This document shows, one piece after another, positions 17,622 to 26,193 of a stretch of DNA of 32,613 nucleotides. This stretch comes from Cryobacterium sinapicolor (GTDB lineage Bacteria > Actinomycetota > Actinomycetes > Actinomycetales > Microbacteriaceae): assembly GCF_004403465.1 (NCBI RefSeq), contig NZ_SOGQ01000033.1, positions 1-32,613 on the forward strand, in the 5' to 3' direction. Below the pieces are notes generated by a model. The model did no database searches. It was not told the DNA's origin and saw only the letters and a list, made by a program, of their open reading frames with translations. Position 1 is the first letter of the stretch. Every line of letters begins with the position of its first letter. The translations under genes and the position numbers were made by a program.

Positions 17622-17782
17622 ATCTGACCCTCTGACATTACTGCTTATGCCATGTGCACAGGGAGCACAGTAGGGCTGAGTCCAGTCCGCTGGTGAACCA
17701 GCTGCCTGGCCGCAGCGCCGGCGGGAGCCGATTGGGTCAAAACCGTCCCCGGGGCTACGCCATTACAGCATGCAAGGGGCCC

Positions 17783-17808
17783 TGCCCGTGGCTCAGTTGG
17801 TAGCACGG
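17783..17808 (+). other. tRNA-like 5' remnant (D-arm)
   Basis: GCCCGTGGCTCAGTTGGTAG followed by CACGG resembles the 5' end and D-arm of a bacterial tRNA, but two bases are missing from the usual GGTAGAGC and no anticodon arm follows. It may be debris from an old integration event. Confidence 0.35.
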
Positions 17809-18297
17809 ATTGGCGGAGTGACAGCGCCTCCGCGGCGGATCTGGGATGTGCTCTGAAGAGGGGATGTGGCGGGCTCTGAAGCGGGTGTTGATGTGGTCTT
17901 GAAGCACGGCTCTGATACTCGGGGCAATGAGCAGTGGCCATGCGCGCGCCGCAGATGAAGCTAGACCAGGCAACGGCTCTGAAGCTGATCTGCAACGGGG
18001 CCTGCGGCCAACCAGGCGACGGCATTCGTGTCGACTGAAGTCTCCAATCGGCTCGAGACGAACCAGGCTGCACGGCGCCGCTACGCGGCTGTCGCGGGTC
18101 CCGTATCGCTCTCCTGCGTCGACCGAAGCGGAGTGTCCGAGACGCTCTTCGAGACGACTCTGACACGGCTGAAGTCGCTGTGAGGGGGCGCACGGCTGCG
18201 CCGAGCACCGCGCCGGTGGTGAGGCAAAGGTAGCCGCGTGCCCGCGGCCACGACAGGGTGAGAGAGCATTGTGACCAAGGGTGAAACGCGCTCTGCG

Positions 18298-18692
18298 TCG
18301 CTGCGCTCCATGGCTGTCAACACGGTGCCAAGGCACCTCAAAAGCCGTTGACAACCAAACCCCGCCTTTCCAACGGAATTGGATGCCACTGTTAACAACC
18401 CCCAAGGCTGTTGACTGCGTCAACGGGGTTGTGAACAGATGAGCTGAATCATCCATTTACGCTGATACACCAGCAATTATGACCTCGATTCTCCGCTGGA
18501 GCTCCGAATACGAGGGAGAAAGGAAAAGGGCATAAGGCCAATTGGCACCACGCGTCGTTTTCATTCCGCTTCGCTGCATGAAAATCTTGCTGTGGTGGTC
18601 GGCGTAGCCGACGATCGCTGCGCCCTCCGCTGCGCTCCGGTCTTGCCCACCTCGCTGCGCTCGCCGGGGCCTTACTGCGTCGCTGCGCTCCT
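18298..18692. repeat. Scattered short GC-rich repeats (TCGCTGCGCTC)
   Basis: TCGCTGCGCTC or a one-base variant occurs at 18298 and about four more times at 18615-18692. Read on the minus strand it is GAGCGCAGCGA. The repeats explain the low-complexity peptides predicted there. Confidence 0.5.
18391..18436. repeat. Nested inverted repeats
   Basis: An outer pair, GTTAACAACCCC (18391-18402) and GGGGTTGTGAAC (18425-18436), matches at 11 of 12 positions. It encloses a perfect inner palindrome, GTTGAC-TGC-GTCAAC (18410-18424). Related GTCAAC and GTTGAC motifs occur nearby at about 18317 and 18348. The arrangement suggests a protein-binding or transfer/replication control site. Confidence 0.55.
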
Positions 18693-19441
18693 TGCCCTCC
18701 CAACCGCCCTGCTGGGCGGTTGTCGGGTGCCTTGCTACCGCCACCGATCCTCCGCTCCGCTCCCTCTCGGGCGCCGTCAGGATTCACCGGTTGCATGCGG
18801 TGTGGCTGCTTCTAGGCGAACGAATACTGACTGCGCACAGTCATCCCGCAGCGCCCGCGGTTCACACCATCGCCGAATGGCCGGCAGATCCAAAGGGTAG
18901 CCATGGCTCTTGGACGGGCTGGAGTCGGCGAGTAGTCGCCTGGCGAGAATGGCGCTCACCGCGACGGTGCGCCTCTGGGAACTACAAGCTGATGCCCGGC
19001 GGCCACACCGTTCACGACGGCCAAACGGTCTGCTTTTTGCTATGTAGCCGAGTTCGTTGAGCGCCTCGCCGAACTCGATTCGGCCAAGCACATGCGCTCA
19101 ATGAATGGCCTCGAGAGCTGCTGGGGCTGGTAAGCGACGACAAGCTCCGACGGCGTATCGCCGCCGTGCGGCGCTGAACCGGCGCAGCATACGTCACGAA
19201 AACGCCAAAAATTGCTTGGAGCGCTTGGTTGGAAGGTGTTACTAGCGTCACACGTAGTTTGCATTCGTGGGTCAAGTTAGCGTGGCGGGCCGCTCCGGGG
19301 CAGTGTGCTACGGTCTGAACATCCTCATATGACAACAAGAGGTTAGGGTCTCTCGACCCGGCAGGTGAATACGCCAAGCTCCGGTTAACATCGGACGGCT
19401 AGTCAGGTTCCTTGAAGCGCTCCAGCCTTCGAGGAATCCAT

Positions 19442-19684
19442 ATGCCCCCCAGAGTCACTGTTCCCAACACTCCGCCGGTAGGCGCAGCCACACCCCCATG
19501 TACGCTCACCAGCGTTCCGGCGGGCGAATACCTCGGCGTGGCGCGAAAGACGCTGTCCAATTGGCGCGCCCGCGGCGAGGGTCCGCGGTACGCCCGGCTG
19601 GGCAAGTCCGGTTCCAGGATCGTCTACCGCGTTGCTGACCTTGAGGGGTTTGTCGCCGAACGCATGATCGGTGGCATCCGGTGA
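19442..19684 (+). CDS. Excisionase-like helix-turn-helix protein (AlpA/MerR-type fold)
   Basis: 80 residues from the ATG at 19442, which has GAGGA seven bases upstream; the longer frame begins at a TTG without support. The segment VPAGEYLGVARKTLSNWRARGEGPRYARLG, then SRIVYRVADLEGFV, is the standard HTH_17 winged helix of excisionases and AlpA-type regulators. It stands directly before the tyrosine recombinase on the same strand, so it probably acts as recombination directionality factor or as regulator of the integrase. A hydrophilic N-terminal tail of about 20 residues precedes the domain. Confidence 0.85.
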   Translation: MPPRVTVPNTPPVGAATPPCTLTSVPAGEYLGVARKTLSNWRARGEGPRYARLGKSGSRIVYRVADLEGFVAERMIGGIR

Positions 19685-19865
19685 CCGGGTCTATGCCGCT
19701 GCGCTCTTCATGCAACAGGGCTGGCGGACCTGCGGCCCGTAAAAATGCTTCCTTCCCGCTGGCCTTCTGCCCGAGCGGGTGCTCAACGGTTGTGATTCGC
19801 AACTGCGCCGTCGCTGCTCGTTGCGGAATGCTCGCAGACGCTGCAGCCGGGTTCGTGTTCTGACC

Positions 19866-21119
19866 ATGAGTGCACAACGCGCAGCCACGACCCGCCTCGA
19901 CCCGGGGCAGCACTCGATCGACCGAACGACGCCCCGCAAGCGTGGAGACTTGTGGCTTCTCGATTGGTCCCTCCGTCTCCAGGACGGTCGACTAGTGAAC
20001 AGGCGATCTCAGGGTGCCACCAGAGGGGAAGTTAGGCAGCGCGCAAAGGTCACCGCCGACGAGCTGCTTGCCTCTGGCGGAGGCTCTTGGAAGACCACTT
20101 CGCCGCTCCTTGAATACTTGGAGCAGGTATCGAGGCCGGCAATTGAAAGCGCGCCCCTTCGGCCAAACAGCCGCGCTAGATACCGCACGGTCCTAGGGCA
20201 ACTCGCAGGAGACTGCAAAGAACACTCGCACGTTGATTCGCTCAAGGGCCACTCGATTAGCTCCGGTACACGGTTCCGCGCGCTGGAGGCCTGTCTTCAG
20301 GAAATCGCGAAGCTGCACGGAGCCGAGAGCGCCAAACAAGCACGCACAGTCCTGTCAAAATACGTGCTCCAGCAGCTGAACCGTGATGAGCTGATACACG
20401 GCAATCCACTGCTGGGCATGTCAATCGACCTAAAGACGAACGCCAAGCCTGTCACCGTTGAGCGGGGTGGAAAGGCGCTCACCAGGACGCAGTACTACTC
20501 GGTGTTGGACTTCCTTTTGGACCTTGATCCGGCCGATGGGCAGTCCAAGCCGCGCCGGGGTCGTTGGTCGTTGGACGACAGAATCGCCAAGCGCCGCAAC
20601 GCTATCGACCTCACCCTCCTCCAAGCAACGACGGGTCTACGGGTGTCCGAAGCCAACGCGATTACTTTCAGCCGGCACATGGAGACCGAGGATGACGGCA
20701 CGCTCCATGTGATCGTCACTGAAGACATTTCTAAGACCCATCGAGAACGCCGCGTGCCCGTCCTAGACGACCGGGTCGCCCAGCGGCTATTAACTCGCCA
20801 GAACGCCGCTACGGGACACCCGGCGTACGTCATCGGCTCGCCATCAGATGGAACGACCATTTGGGACCGTCGCAACTGCACTGCGGAGATCGCGAAGCTC
20901 TATGTCGAACTGGCCCAAGAGCTCCACATCAAGCTGTTGGACACTAGCCGAACGCACGTGTGGAGGGCAACATTGAACTCCCTATTGCTCACCCAAGTAC
21001 CTGAGGTGATCAGGGCGGCCTTCTTCGGGCACGATGCGGCGGTGAACCGTGCGTCGTACACGGACCTCACGGACACGTCGAGCATGGTCGCCGCAGCGCG
21101 CCGGCTCCGCGCCGTTTAG
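19866..21119 (+). CDS. Tyrosine recombinase (integrase)
   Basis: 417 residues from the ATG at 19866; the frame is open upstream to 19779, and neither start has a good ribosome-binding site. An N-terminal SAM-like core-binding domain (about 80-190) precedes the catalytic domain. Visible catalytic residues: Arg in TTGLRVSEA, the HxxR box in RTHVWRATLN, His in FFGHD, and the Tyr nucleophile in RASYTDL. The protein should cut and rejoin DNA at a tRNA-derived core site, and such a site (tRNA-Met 3' remnant) begins 155 bp after the stop. Together with the upstream excisionase-like gene it forms the recombination module of an integrative element. Confidence 0.93.
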   Translation: MSAQRAATTRLDPGQHSIDRTTPRKRGDLWLLDWSLRLQDGRLVNRRSQGATRGEVRQRAKVTADELLASGGGSWKTTSPLLEYLEQVSRPAIESAPLRPNSRARYRTVLGQLAGDCKEHSHVDSLKGHSISSGTRFRALEACLQEIAKLHGAESAKQARTVLSKYVLQQLNRDELIHGNPLLGMSIDLKTNAKPVTVERGGKALTRTQYYSVLDFLLDLDPADGQSKPRRGRWSLDDRIAKRRNAIDLTLLQATTGLRVSEANAITFSRHMETEDDGTLHVIVTEDISKTHRERRVPVLDDRVAQRLLTRQNAATGHPAYVIGSPSDGTTIWDRRNCTAEIAKLYVELAQELHIKLLDTSRTHVWRATLNSLLLTQVPEVIRAAFFGHDAAVNRASYTDLTDTSSMVAAARRLRAV

Positions 21120-21138
21120 CTCGCCATACTCCGCTCAA

Positions 21139-21151
21139 GACTCCGCTCTAG
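21139..21151. repeat. Candidate arm-type integrase site, left copy
   Basis: GACTCCGCTCTAG, identical to 21383-21395 on the other side of the tRNA-derived core; a related ACTCCGCTCAAG lies at 21128-21139. Placement fits arm-type binding sites, but this is untested. Confidence 0.4.
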
Positions 21152-21274
21152 GTGCGGGACCTCACGGGACTTGCCGGGCCGCTCCGGGCCACTCCGGGCG
21201 ACGACAGGCTCCCAAATGAGCTGGAAGACGAGCGTTAAGACCAATTCCGGCCAGCCCTCGCGATTAAGGCGCGT

Positions 21275-21318
21275 CATAATCGTGGTGTCGCGGGTTCAAT
21301 TCCCGCTCCCGCTACACA
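21275..21318 (+). other. Attachment site: 3' remnant of tRNA-Met(CAT)
   Basis: CATAATCGTG (anticodon CAT and the 3' strand of its stem), a T-arm GCGGGTTCAATTCCCGC and an acceptor strand TCCCGCTA are present, but the 5' half of the tRNA is absent. Remnants that begin in the anticodon loop are typical crossover products of tRNA-targeting tyrosine recombinases. A second copy lies at 31959-32002. Confidence 0.82.
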
Positions 21319-21319
21319 T

Positions 21320-21362
21320 AAAGGCCCTTTGACCAGCAATTCTAACGGTCTCAGGGCCTTTC
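21320..21362 (+). terminator. tRNA-associated hairpin terminator, copy 1
   Basis: AAAGGCCCT, a loop of about 24 bases, then AGGGCCTTT followed by CCTTTT. The first arm is shared with the second tRNA remnant; the second arm differs. Confidence 0.75.
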
Positions 21363-21382
21363 CTTTTGCCCGGATGCTGTCC

Positions 21383-21395
21383 GACTCCGCTCTAG
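21383..21395. repeat. Candidate arm-type integrase site, right copy
   Basis: GACTCCGCTCTAG, the exact copy of 21139-21151, located beyond the tRNA-derived core and its terminator. Confidence 0.4.
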
Positions 21396-21671
21396 ATTTT
21401 TGTTTCGGGGAAAACTCCGTTGAGTATACGTGCGGACGCGTCTCGTACGCATCGGTGAAAGACGGCCAGAGTCTCAACGAGTGCCGTCCGACGCGTGTGA
21501 GCGGTAGCTCCTTACGAACTGGCCAAATGCGACTCAGGCGGCTTTCCCGCTCGGGCGGGGCGCAGTCCACCCTGGACGGGGAGTGCCACAGGCCGCTGGC
21601 TCAGGGTCGGCTGGTGAACTCGGCGCTCACAGGAGAGCAACCTGACAGCATGGTTGCGATCATTCGTATGG

Positions 21672-22675
21672 TCACAGTCGAGTGCCGTCGTTCTTGTTCC
21701 AATCTGGAGGCCACTCTTCGCGCGCAGCGTTCACCCACTCCGGCGACTTGCCTGGCCACCCTGCCGGAACTGTGTCCCCTTGAACGCAGTACTGGCTTCG
21801 GTGCTCCCCGCCGCCCGTCCCCGGCACAGCTCCCCCAGGAGTGCGGCGCCAGGCGCCCCATACTTGTCCTCGCTCGGCGGTCTCGACCACGAACCCGTGA
21901 TCGGCGGGCAAGCCGTGACGATCAGCGTCGACGATGAGATCGGTGAGGTGATCCCAGTAGCGGTCCTGTCGACGCTCATACTGTCCGTTCTGGCACGTCC
22001 ATATCCAGTCAAGTCTTTTCTTGGTGACATCGAATTCGCCCCGGTCAATATGGAGGCCGTCTTCATCCGTTCCGGGTTGACCACGATTGCGCTGAATCGA
22101 GGCGAGTCGCTCTGTTTCCTCGCCAGTGCGTCGCTTAATGTCTAGGCGGAAAACACGCATCCGTCGCAAGCCCTCTCGGAACCCGTTGCCGTCGGCGACC
22201 CCGTTGTACCTGCCATTGAACTGTGAGAGGAGGCTAAGTCTGAGTCGCGTGCCGATCATGAACGCGAGCACACGTCGGAAAGTGAGTGGCTTCCGGATCG
22301 CTTGGAATCGTGAAAGAACCTTTTCGGCGACTGCATAGAAAGCGAAAGTGTGGAAAGGAGTCTGTGCGCCAGTTCCCCGCCCGATTTGAACGAGAACGAT
22401 CGGACAACCATCGGCAACACAACGGCGCCTGTGAGAATGATCGCGTCCTTGAGAAGGTTCCATTCCCAGAGGCCAACGCGCCAGGCACCCGCGGTTGAGG
22501 CCGCCGATGCGGCAACCACAAGCAGATAGACGCTAACCAATTTCGGCGCGAACGCAGCTCGAAGCGCGCCGATGATCGACGGAGCAAAGTGCTGTCGGAA
22601 TTTAGGGACAACAACGAGCGTGAGCGCCACTGCGCCCATGAGTAAGAGCGACGCAATCTCGCGTGTTGTGAGCAT
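21672..22675 (-). pseudogene. Frameshifted gene for a small membrane protein
   Basis: The frame from the ATG at 22675 encodes about 105 residues with at least three hydrophobic segments (SLLLMGAVALTLVVV, LVSVYLLVVAASAAS, AIILTGAVVLPMVV). Around 22350 the protein-like signal leaves this frame, which goes on with a poor tail, and continues in a second minus-strand frame as FAFYAVAEKVLSRFQAI and onward for about 150 residues ending near 21800-21672. One indel near 22350 would join them. I do not recognise the family. It lies just inside the tRNA remnant, where decayed genes are common. Confidence 0.42.
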
Positions 22676-23269
22676 CGCCCCGTCCGTTCAGCCATTGGCA
22701 GTGCCGTGCTCGCCATATAGTGCGCAGTCTGCACGGATCGACAGAGGGAGTGCGGTGCACGCACATAACGGGTCCGGGGTCGTTGTGACTGTGACTCGAG
22801 CACGCTGACCCGCAAGGTGTTGGTCAGGCAAAACCCGTTCGTCGTCCTAGTGAGATCCCTGATGGCATGCCACGAACACAGATGGCACGCGGTAATACAT
22901 GTGCGGCCCGACCGTCGTCCGTGTCGGGGCCGGCTGGCAAGATCGGCCCATGCCCGTCCTCATCCACATGCCCTGTCGGCCGAACCGAGGTGCGCCTGCT
23001 TGTCGGCGGCAACGTTGCGAAGCACGGCGAAGTGCCATGTGCGTTCACGAAAATGCCGAGCGCCGGGCCTCCGGCCAGGACAGACTCTCGGCCCAAGGCC
23101 GCGCCGATGTGGCGAGCCATAGATCCGAGATTGGACGGCGCAATAGTCAGTGGACGGGGAATTTGAGCTACAACTCACTGGTTGGTCCGGTGGGGTTTTA
23201 GCTCGTCCAACCTGTCCGTCTGTCTGAGCCGTTGCTAATTCTTTTCGAGTCGAAGAGTATGCTTTCACT
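22676..23269. other. Region without a recognised gene, upstream of fucO
   Basis: A minus-strand stretch at 23130-22830 reads with a protein-like character (MARHIGAALGRESVLAGGPAL and onward) but has no identifiable family and may be debris. A TATGCT hexamer at 23258-23263 just before the operator is the probable -10 box of the fucO-like gene. Confidence 0.4.
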
Positions 23270-23285
23270 ATTGAAACGATTCAAT
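23270..23285. promoter_or_regulatory. LacI-type operator of the fucO-like gene
   Basis: ATTGAAACGATTCAAT, a palindrome with a central CG, between a TATGCT -10-like box and the start at 23310. It matches three other sites in the rhamnose cluster with one or two differences. Confidence 0.82.
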
Positions 23286-23309
23286 AAAATCTAGAGGGTG
23301 GTTACGACC

Positions 23310-24461
23310 ATGAGTAATCGAATGATCTGGAATCAGACGGCGCACTTCGGAGCGGGTGCCATAGCGGAGATACCCGGTGAACTCGCTTCCCGGGGATTCG
23401 CCAAGGCGTTTGTGGTGTCGGACAAGGTTCTGGTCGACACTGGCGTGACCGGACGGGTGACGCGGCTGCTTGACGACATGGGCTTCCCCTTCGAGGTGTA
23501 TTCCGATGTCACTCCGAACCCGCCGATCGAGGCGGTTCTGCGCGGACTGGCCGCGTTCGAGGCGTCCGGTGCCGACGTGCTCATCGGGATCGGCGGCGGC
23601 TCGCCGCAAGATACCTGCAAGGCGATCGGAATCATCTCGACCAACCCCGAGTTCGCCGATGTGCGCAGCCTTGAGGGCGTTGCCGCGACGAAGAATCCGT
23701 CCGTACCGATCATCGCGGTGCCGACGACCGCCGGCACCGCCTCAGAGACAACGATCAACTACGTGATCACCGACGTCGAGCGCCAGCGCAAGTTCGTCTG
23801 CGTCGACCCGCACGCGATTCCCGTTGTTGCTGTCGTCGACTCCGAGATGATGTCCTCTGCTCCCCGATCGCTCAAGGTTGCCACCGGGCTCGACGCCCTC
23901 ACGCATGCGATCGAGGGTTACACCACGAAGGGTGCTTGGGAGCTCTCCGACCTGTTCCACCTCAAGGCAATTGCCACCATCGCCGAGTCCCTGCTTGGCG
24001 CGGCCAACGGCGACCCCGTGGCCACCGAGCGGATGGCCCTCGCCCAGTACATTGCGGGCATGGGCTACTCGAACGTGGGCCTCGGCCTCGTGCACGGGAT
24101 GGCCCACCCGCTCGGCGCGTTCTACAACGCCCCGCACGGGGTTGCCAACGGCATCCTGCTGGCGCCGGTGATGGCGTTCAACGCGGATGCTACCGGCGAG
24201 CGTTTCCGGGACATCGCGGTGGCCTTGCGGGTGGAGGGTGCCGCCGACTTGTCGATCGCCGACGCCCGCATGGCTGCCGTCGCGGCGGTGTCCGCGTTTA
24301 CCCGTGACCTCGGCAACCCCACCACGCTGCGCGAGATCGGGGCGAAGGAGGAGGACCTTCCGGCCCTCGCCCAGGCAGCCTTTGACGACGTATGCACGGG
24401 CGGCAACCCGCGCGAGGTCACGGTGGAGCAGATCCTCGCGCTGTACTGGTCGGTCTACTAG
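23310..24461 (+). CDS. fucO: Lactaldehyde reductase (iron-containing alcohol dehydrogenase)
   Basis: 383 residues of the group III Fe-dependent alcohol dehydrogenase family, FucO branch. It should reduce the L-lactaldehyde released by the rhamnulose-phosphate aldolase to propane-1,2-diol with NADH. The N-terminal Rossmann-like part has the NAD-binding GIGGGSPQDTCKAIG (about 90-105) and PTTAGTASETT. The C-terminal helical part holds the metal ligands: DALTHAIEGY, HGMAHPLGAFYNAPHG. The ATG at 23310 (GAGGGTGG a few bases before) is preferred to the in-frame GTG at 23298, which would put the ribosome-binding site on top of the start. It has its own copy of the cluster operator. It converges with rhaB, sharing a strong terminator. 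Confidence 0.93.
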   Translation: MSNRMIWNQTAHFGAGAIAEIPGELASRGFAKAFVVSDKVLVDTGVTGRVTRLLDDMGFPFEVYSDVTPNPPIEAVLRGLAAFEASGADVLIGIGGGSPQDTCKAIGIISTNPEFADVRSLEGVAATKNPSVPIIAVPTTAGTASETTINYVITDVERQRKFVCVDPHAIPVVAVVDSEMMSSAPRSLKVATGLDALTHAIEGYTTKGAWELSDLFHLKAIATIAESLLGAANGDPVATERMALAQYIAGMGYSNVGLGLVHGMAHPLGAFYNAPHGVANGILLAPVMAFNADATGERFRDIAVALRVEGAADLSIADARMAAVAAVSAFTRDLGNPTTLREIGAKEEDLPALAQAAFDDVCTGGNPREVTVEQILALYWSVY

Positions 24462-24473
24462 ACACTCGGGCAT

Positions 24474-24513
24474 CGAAGAAGCGTCCGGCGCGAGTTCGCC
24501 GGACGCTTCTTCG
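24474..24513. terminator. Strong bidirectional hairpin between fucO and rhaB
   Basis: CGAAGAAGCGTCCGGCG, loop CGAGTT, then CGCCGGACGCTTCTTCG: a perfect 17-bp stem between two convergent stops. T tracts are weak, as is common in high-GC actinobacteria. Confidence 0.85.
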
Positions 24514-24540
24514 TCGTTGCCGTGTGGATGGCGGTCGGCA

Positions 24541-26001
24541 CTACCGGCTGACCAGCGTGCAGGCCGGAAGGTATCGCTCCGGGCTGAAGCTGCGGGCGAC
24601 GAGGCCGCGCAGCTCCTCGAGGGACCCGGTGACGAGCCCCTGCGCGCGGGCCTGGATCAGCACGTTGCCGATTGCAGTGGCCTCCACGGGCCCGGCGAGC
24701 ACGGGCAGCCCGGTACGGTTGGCCGTAAGCTGGCAGAGCAGACGGTTCTGCGATCCGCCGCCGACCATGTGCACGATCCCGACCGTGCGGCCGGAGAGCA
24801 GGCTTGCTTGTTCGACGCCGCGGGCGAAGGCATCCGCGAGGCTCTCCAGGATGCTGCGCACGAGCTCGGCGTTCGACCGCGGCGCCGGGAGGTCATTCTC
24901 TACGCAGTGCGCACGGATGCGGGTCGGCATGTCTCCGGGGGCCAGGAACTGCTGGTCGTCGGCGTCGAACACGGCCACGGGCGTAGTCACCGCCTCGGCC
25001 CGGCGGAGCAGGTCCGAGAGCACGATCGTTTGCCCCTCGTGTTCCCAGGTGCGGATGGACTCGCTGAGCAGCCAGAGCCCCATCACATTGTGCAGATAGC
25101 GCACACGGCCGTCGACGCCGCCCTCGTTGGTAAAGTTCTGCGCGCGGCCGGCTGTGCTGAGCACGGGGGAGTCGAGCTCGACGCCGACGAGCCCCCACGT
25201 GCCGCACGAGATATAGGCGAAGTCCTCCCTGGCAGCAGGCACGGCGACGACGGCGGATGCGGTGTCGTGCGAGCCAACAGCCGTAACCGCGATCGGGCTG
25301 TGGGATTTGATCTCGGCGGAGACGTCGGGCAGCAACGACCCAATCCAGGTGCCCGCGTCGACGAGAGGCGGGAACATGCGGCGGTCGAAGCCGAGCCGTT
25401 CGATCAGCGGGGTGTCCCAGTCGCCGGTGTGCACATTCAGCAGGCCCGTTGTCGACGCGTTCGTGCGTTCGGCGGCCGCGGTGCCGGTCAGCCAGTAGTT
25501 GAAGAGGTCGGGTACCAGCAGGAACTGGTCGGCCAGGTCGAGGGCACCGGTGGTGAGATCGGCGGTGAGCTGATAAAGGGAATTGAACGGCAGGAATTGT
25601 AGCCCGTTCGCGGCATAGAGTTCCGACGGCCCGGCGACCGCGTGGGCGATCTCGACGGCCGGCAGGTTGCGGTCGTCCCGGTAGTGGTAGGGGAGCTGCT
25701 GCATCCGTCCCTGCCGCAGTAGGGCGTAGTCGACGGCCCATGAATCCACGCCGATGCTGGTGAGGCCGGGCTCTTCGGCGGCCGCGGTCGTGAGTCCGGC
25801 CAGCACGCAGCGGTAAAGTTCGACGATATTCCAGTGCAGCGCGCGCCGGCCGCCCTCATTCAGGCGGATGGGCCCATTGGGGAACCGCGCCACCGGTCGC
25901 AGGCGCAGCTCGTTCTGCCCGATATAGCCCAGCATCACCCGACCGCTGGTCGCGCCTAGGTCGACGGCCGCGACCACGGCGGCATCCGTCAGTTTCGTCA
26001 T
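24541..26001 (-). CDS. rhaB: L-rhamnulokinase
   Basis: 486 residues, FGGY carbohydrate kinase family; phosphorylates L-rhamnulose at O-1. The ATP-binding loop VDLGATSGRVMLG is at the N terminus (about 13-25). DSWAVDYALL (about 86-95) is characteristic of rhamnulokinases and fits the sugar site. SCGTWGLVG (about 265) starts the second ATPase motif, and MVGGGSQNRLLCQLTAN (about 405) the adenosine motif. Length is normal. It is the third gene of the minus-strand operon aldolase-isomerase-kinase, with a 192-bp gap to rhaI that contains a large hairpin. A GAGAAAG lies upstream of the ATG. Substrate assignment is supported by the isomerase and mutarotase next to it. Confidence 0.96.
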   Translation of the reverse strand: MTKLTDAAVVAAVDLGATSGRVMLGYIGQNELRLRPVARFPNGPIRLNEGGRRALHWNIVELYRCVLAGLTTAAAEEPGLTSIGVDSWAVDYALLRQGRMQQLPYHYRDDRNLPAVEIAHAVAGPSELYAANGLQFLPFNSLYQLTADLTTGALDLADQFLLVPDLFNYWLTGTAAAERTNASTTGLLNVHTGDWDTPLIERLGFDRRMFPPLVDAGTWIGSLLPDVSAEIKSHSPIAVTAVGSHDTASAVVAVPAAREDFAYISCGTWGLVGVELDSPVLSTAGRAQNFTNEGGVDGRVRYLHNVMGLWLLSESIRTWEHEGQTIVLSDLLRRAEAVTTPVAVFDADDQQFLAPGDMPTRIRAHCVENDLPAPRSNAELVRSILESLADAFARGVEQASLLSGRTVGIVHMVGGGSQNRLLCQLTANRTGLPVLAGPVEATAIGNVLIQARAQGLVTGSLEELRGLVARSFSPERYLPACTLVSR

Positions 26002-26125
26002 TTTCGTACTTTCTCAATCGTGGGTGGGCCGCCCAACGCAGCTTCGGCGCCACGACCGCATGGCCTGGCGCCGAAACCGCTCAACTGGCGGGTGCTGTCA
26101 AAGGGAGTGTTGTGCTTTTCCCTTT

Positions 26126-26163
26126 CCGTTGAGAGTGCCCGGCAAAGCGGGCAATCTCAACGG
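26126..26163. other. Intergenic hairpin between rhaI and rhaB
   Basis: CCGTTGAGAGTGCCCG, loop GCAAAG, then CGGGCAATCTCAACGG: a 16-bp stem with one mismatch and no T tract. It is more likely an mRNA-stability or partial-termination element that sets the ratio of isomerase to kinase than a full terminator. Confidence 0.6.
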
Positions 26164-26193
26164 CGCGGGAGCAAGCGCGGGGGCTAAGTGGAG

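Larger units (their letters stand above)
17645..19441. other. 1.8-kb gene-poor region beside the recombination module
   Basis: Open frames here are short, arginine/alanine-rich and lack ribosome-binding sites; I do not accept any as a gene. What can be seen: a tRNA-like D-arm remnant at 17783-17808, a nested palindrome at 18391-18436, a hairpin-forming TTTTCAT...ATGAAAA at 18558-18585, and repeats of TCGCTGCGCTC between 18298 and 18692. Such content is typical of control or transfer regions of integrative elements, or of decayed genes. Confidence 0.5.

Noticed and set aside
18449..18796. Arginine/glycine-rich minus-strand frames
   Set aside because: They arise from the TCGCTGCGCTC repeats; no ribosome-binding site and no family.
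24187..25602. 471-residue plus-strand frame
   Set aside because: Overlaps fucO and is antisense to rhaB; composition reflects GC-rich codon shadows.
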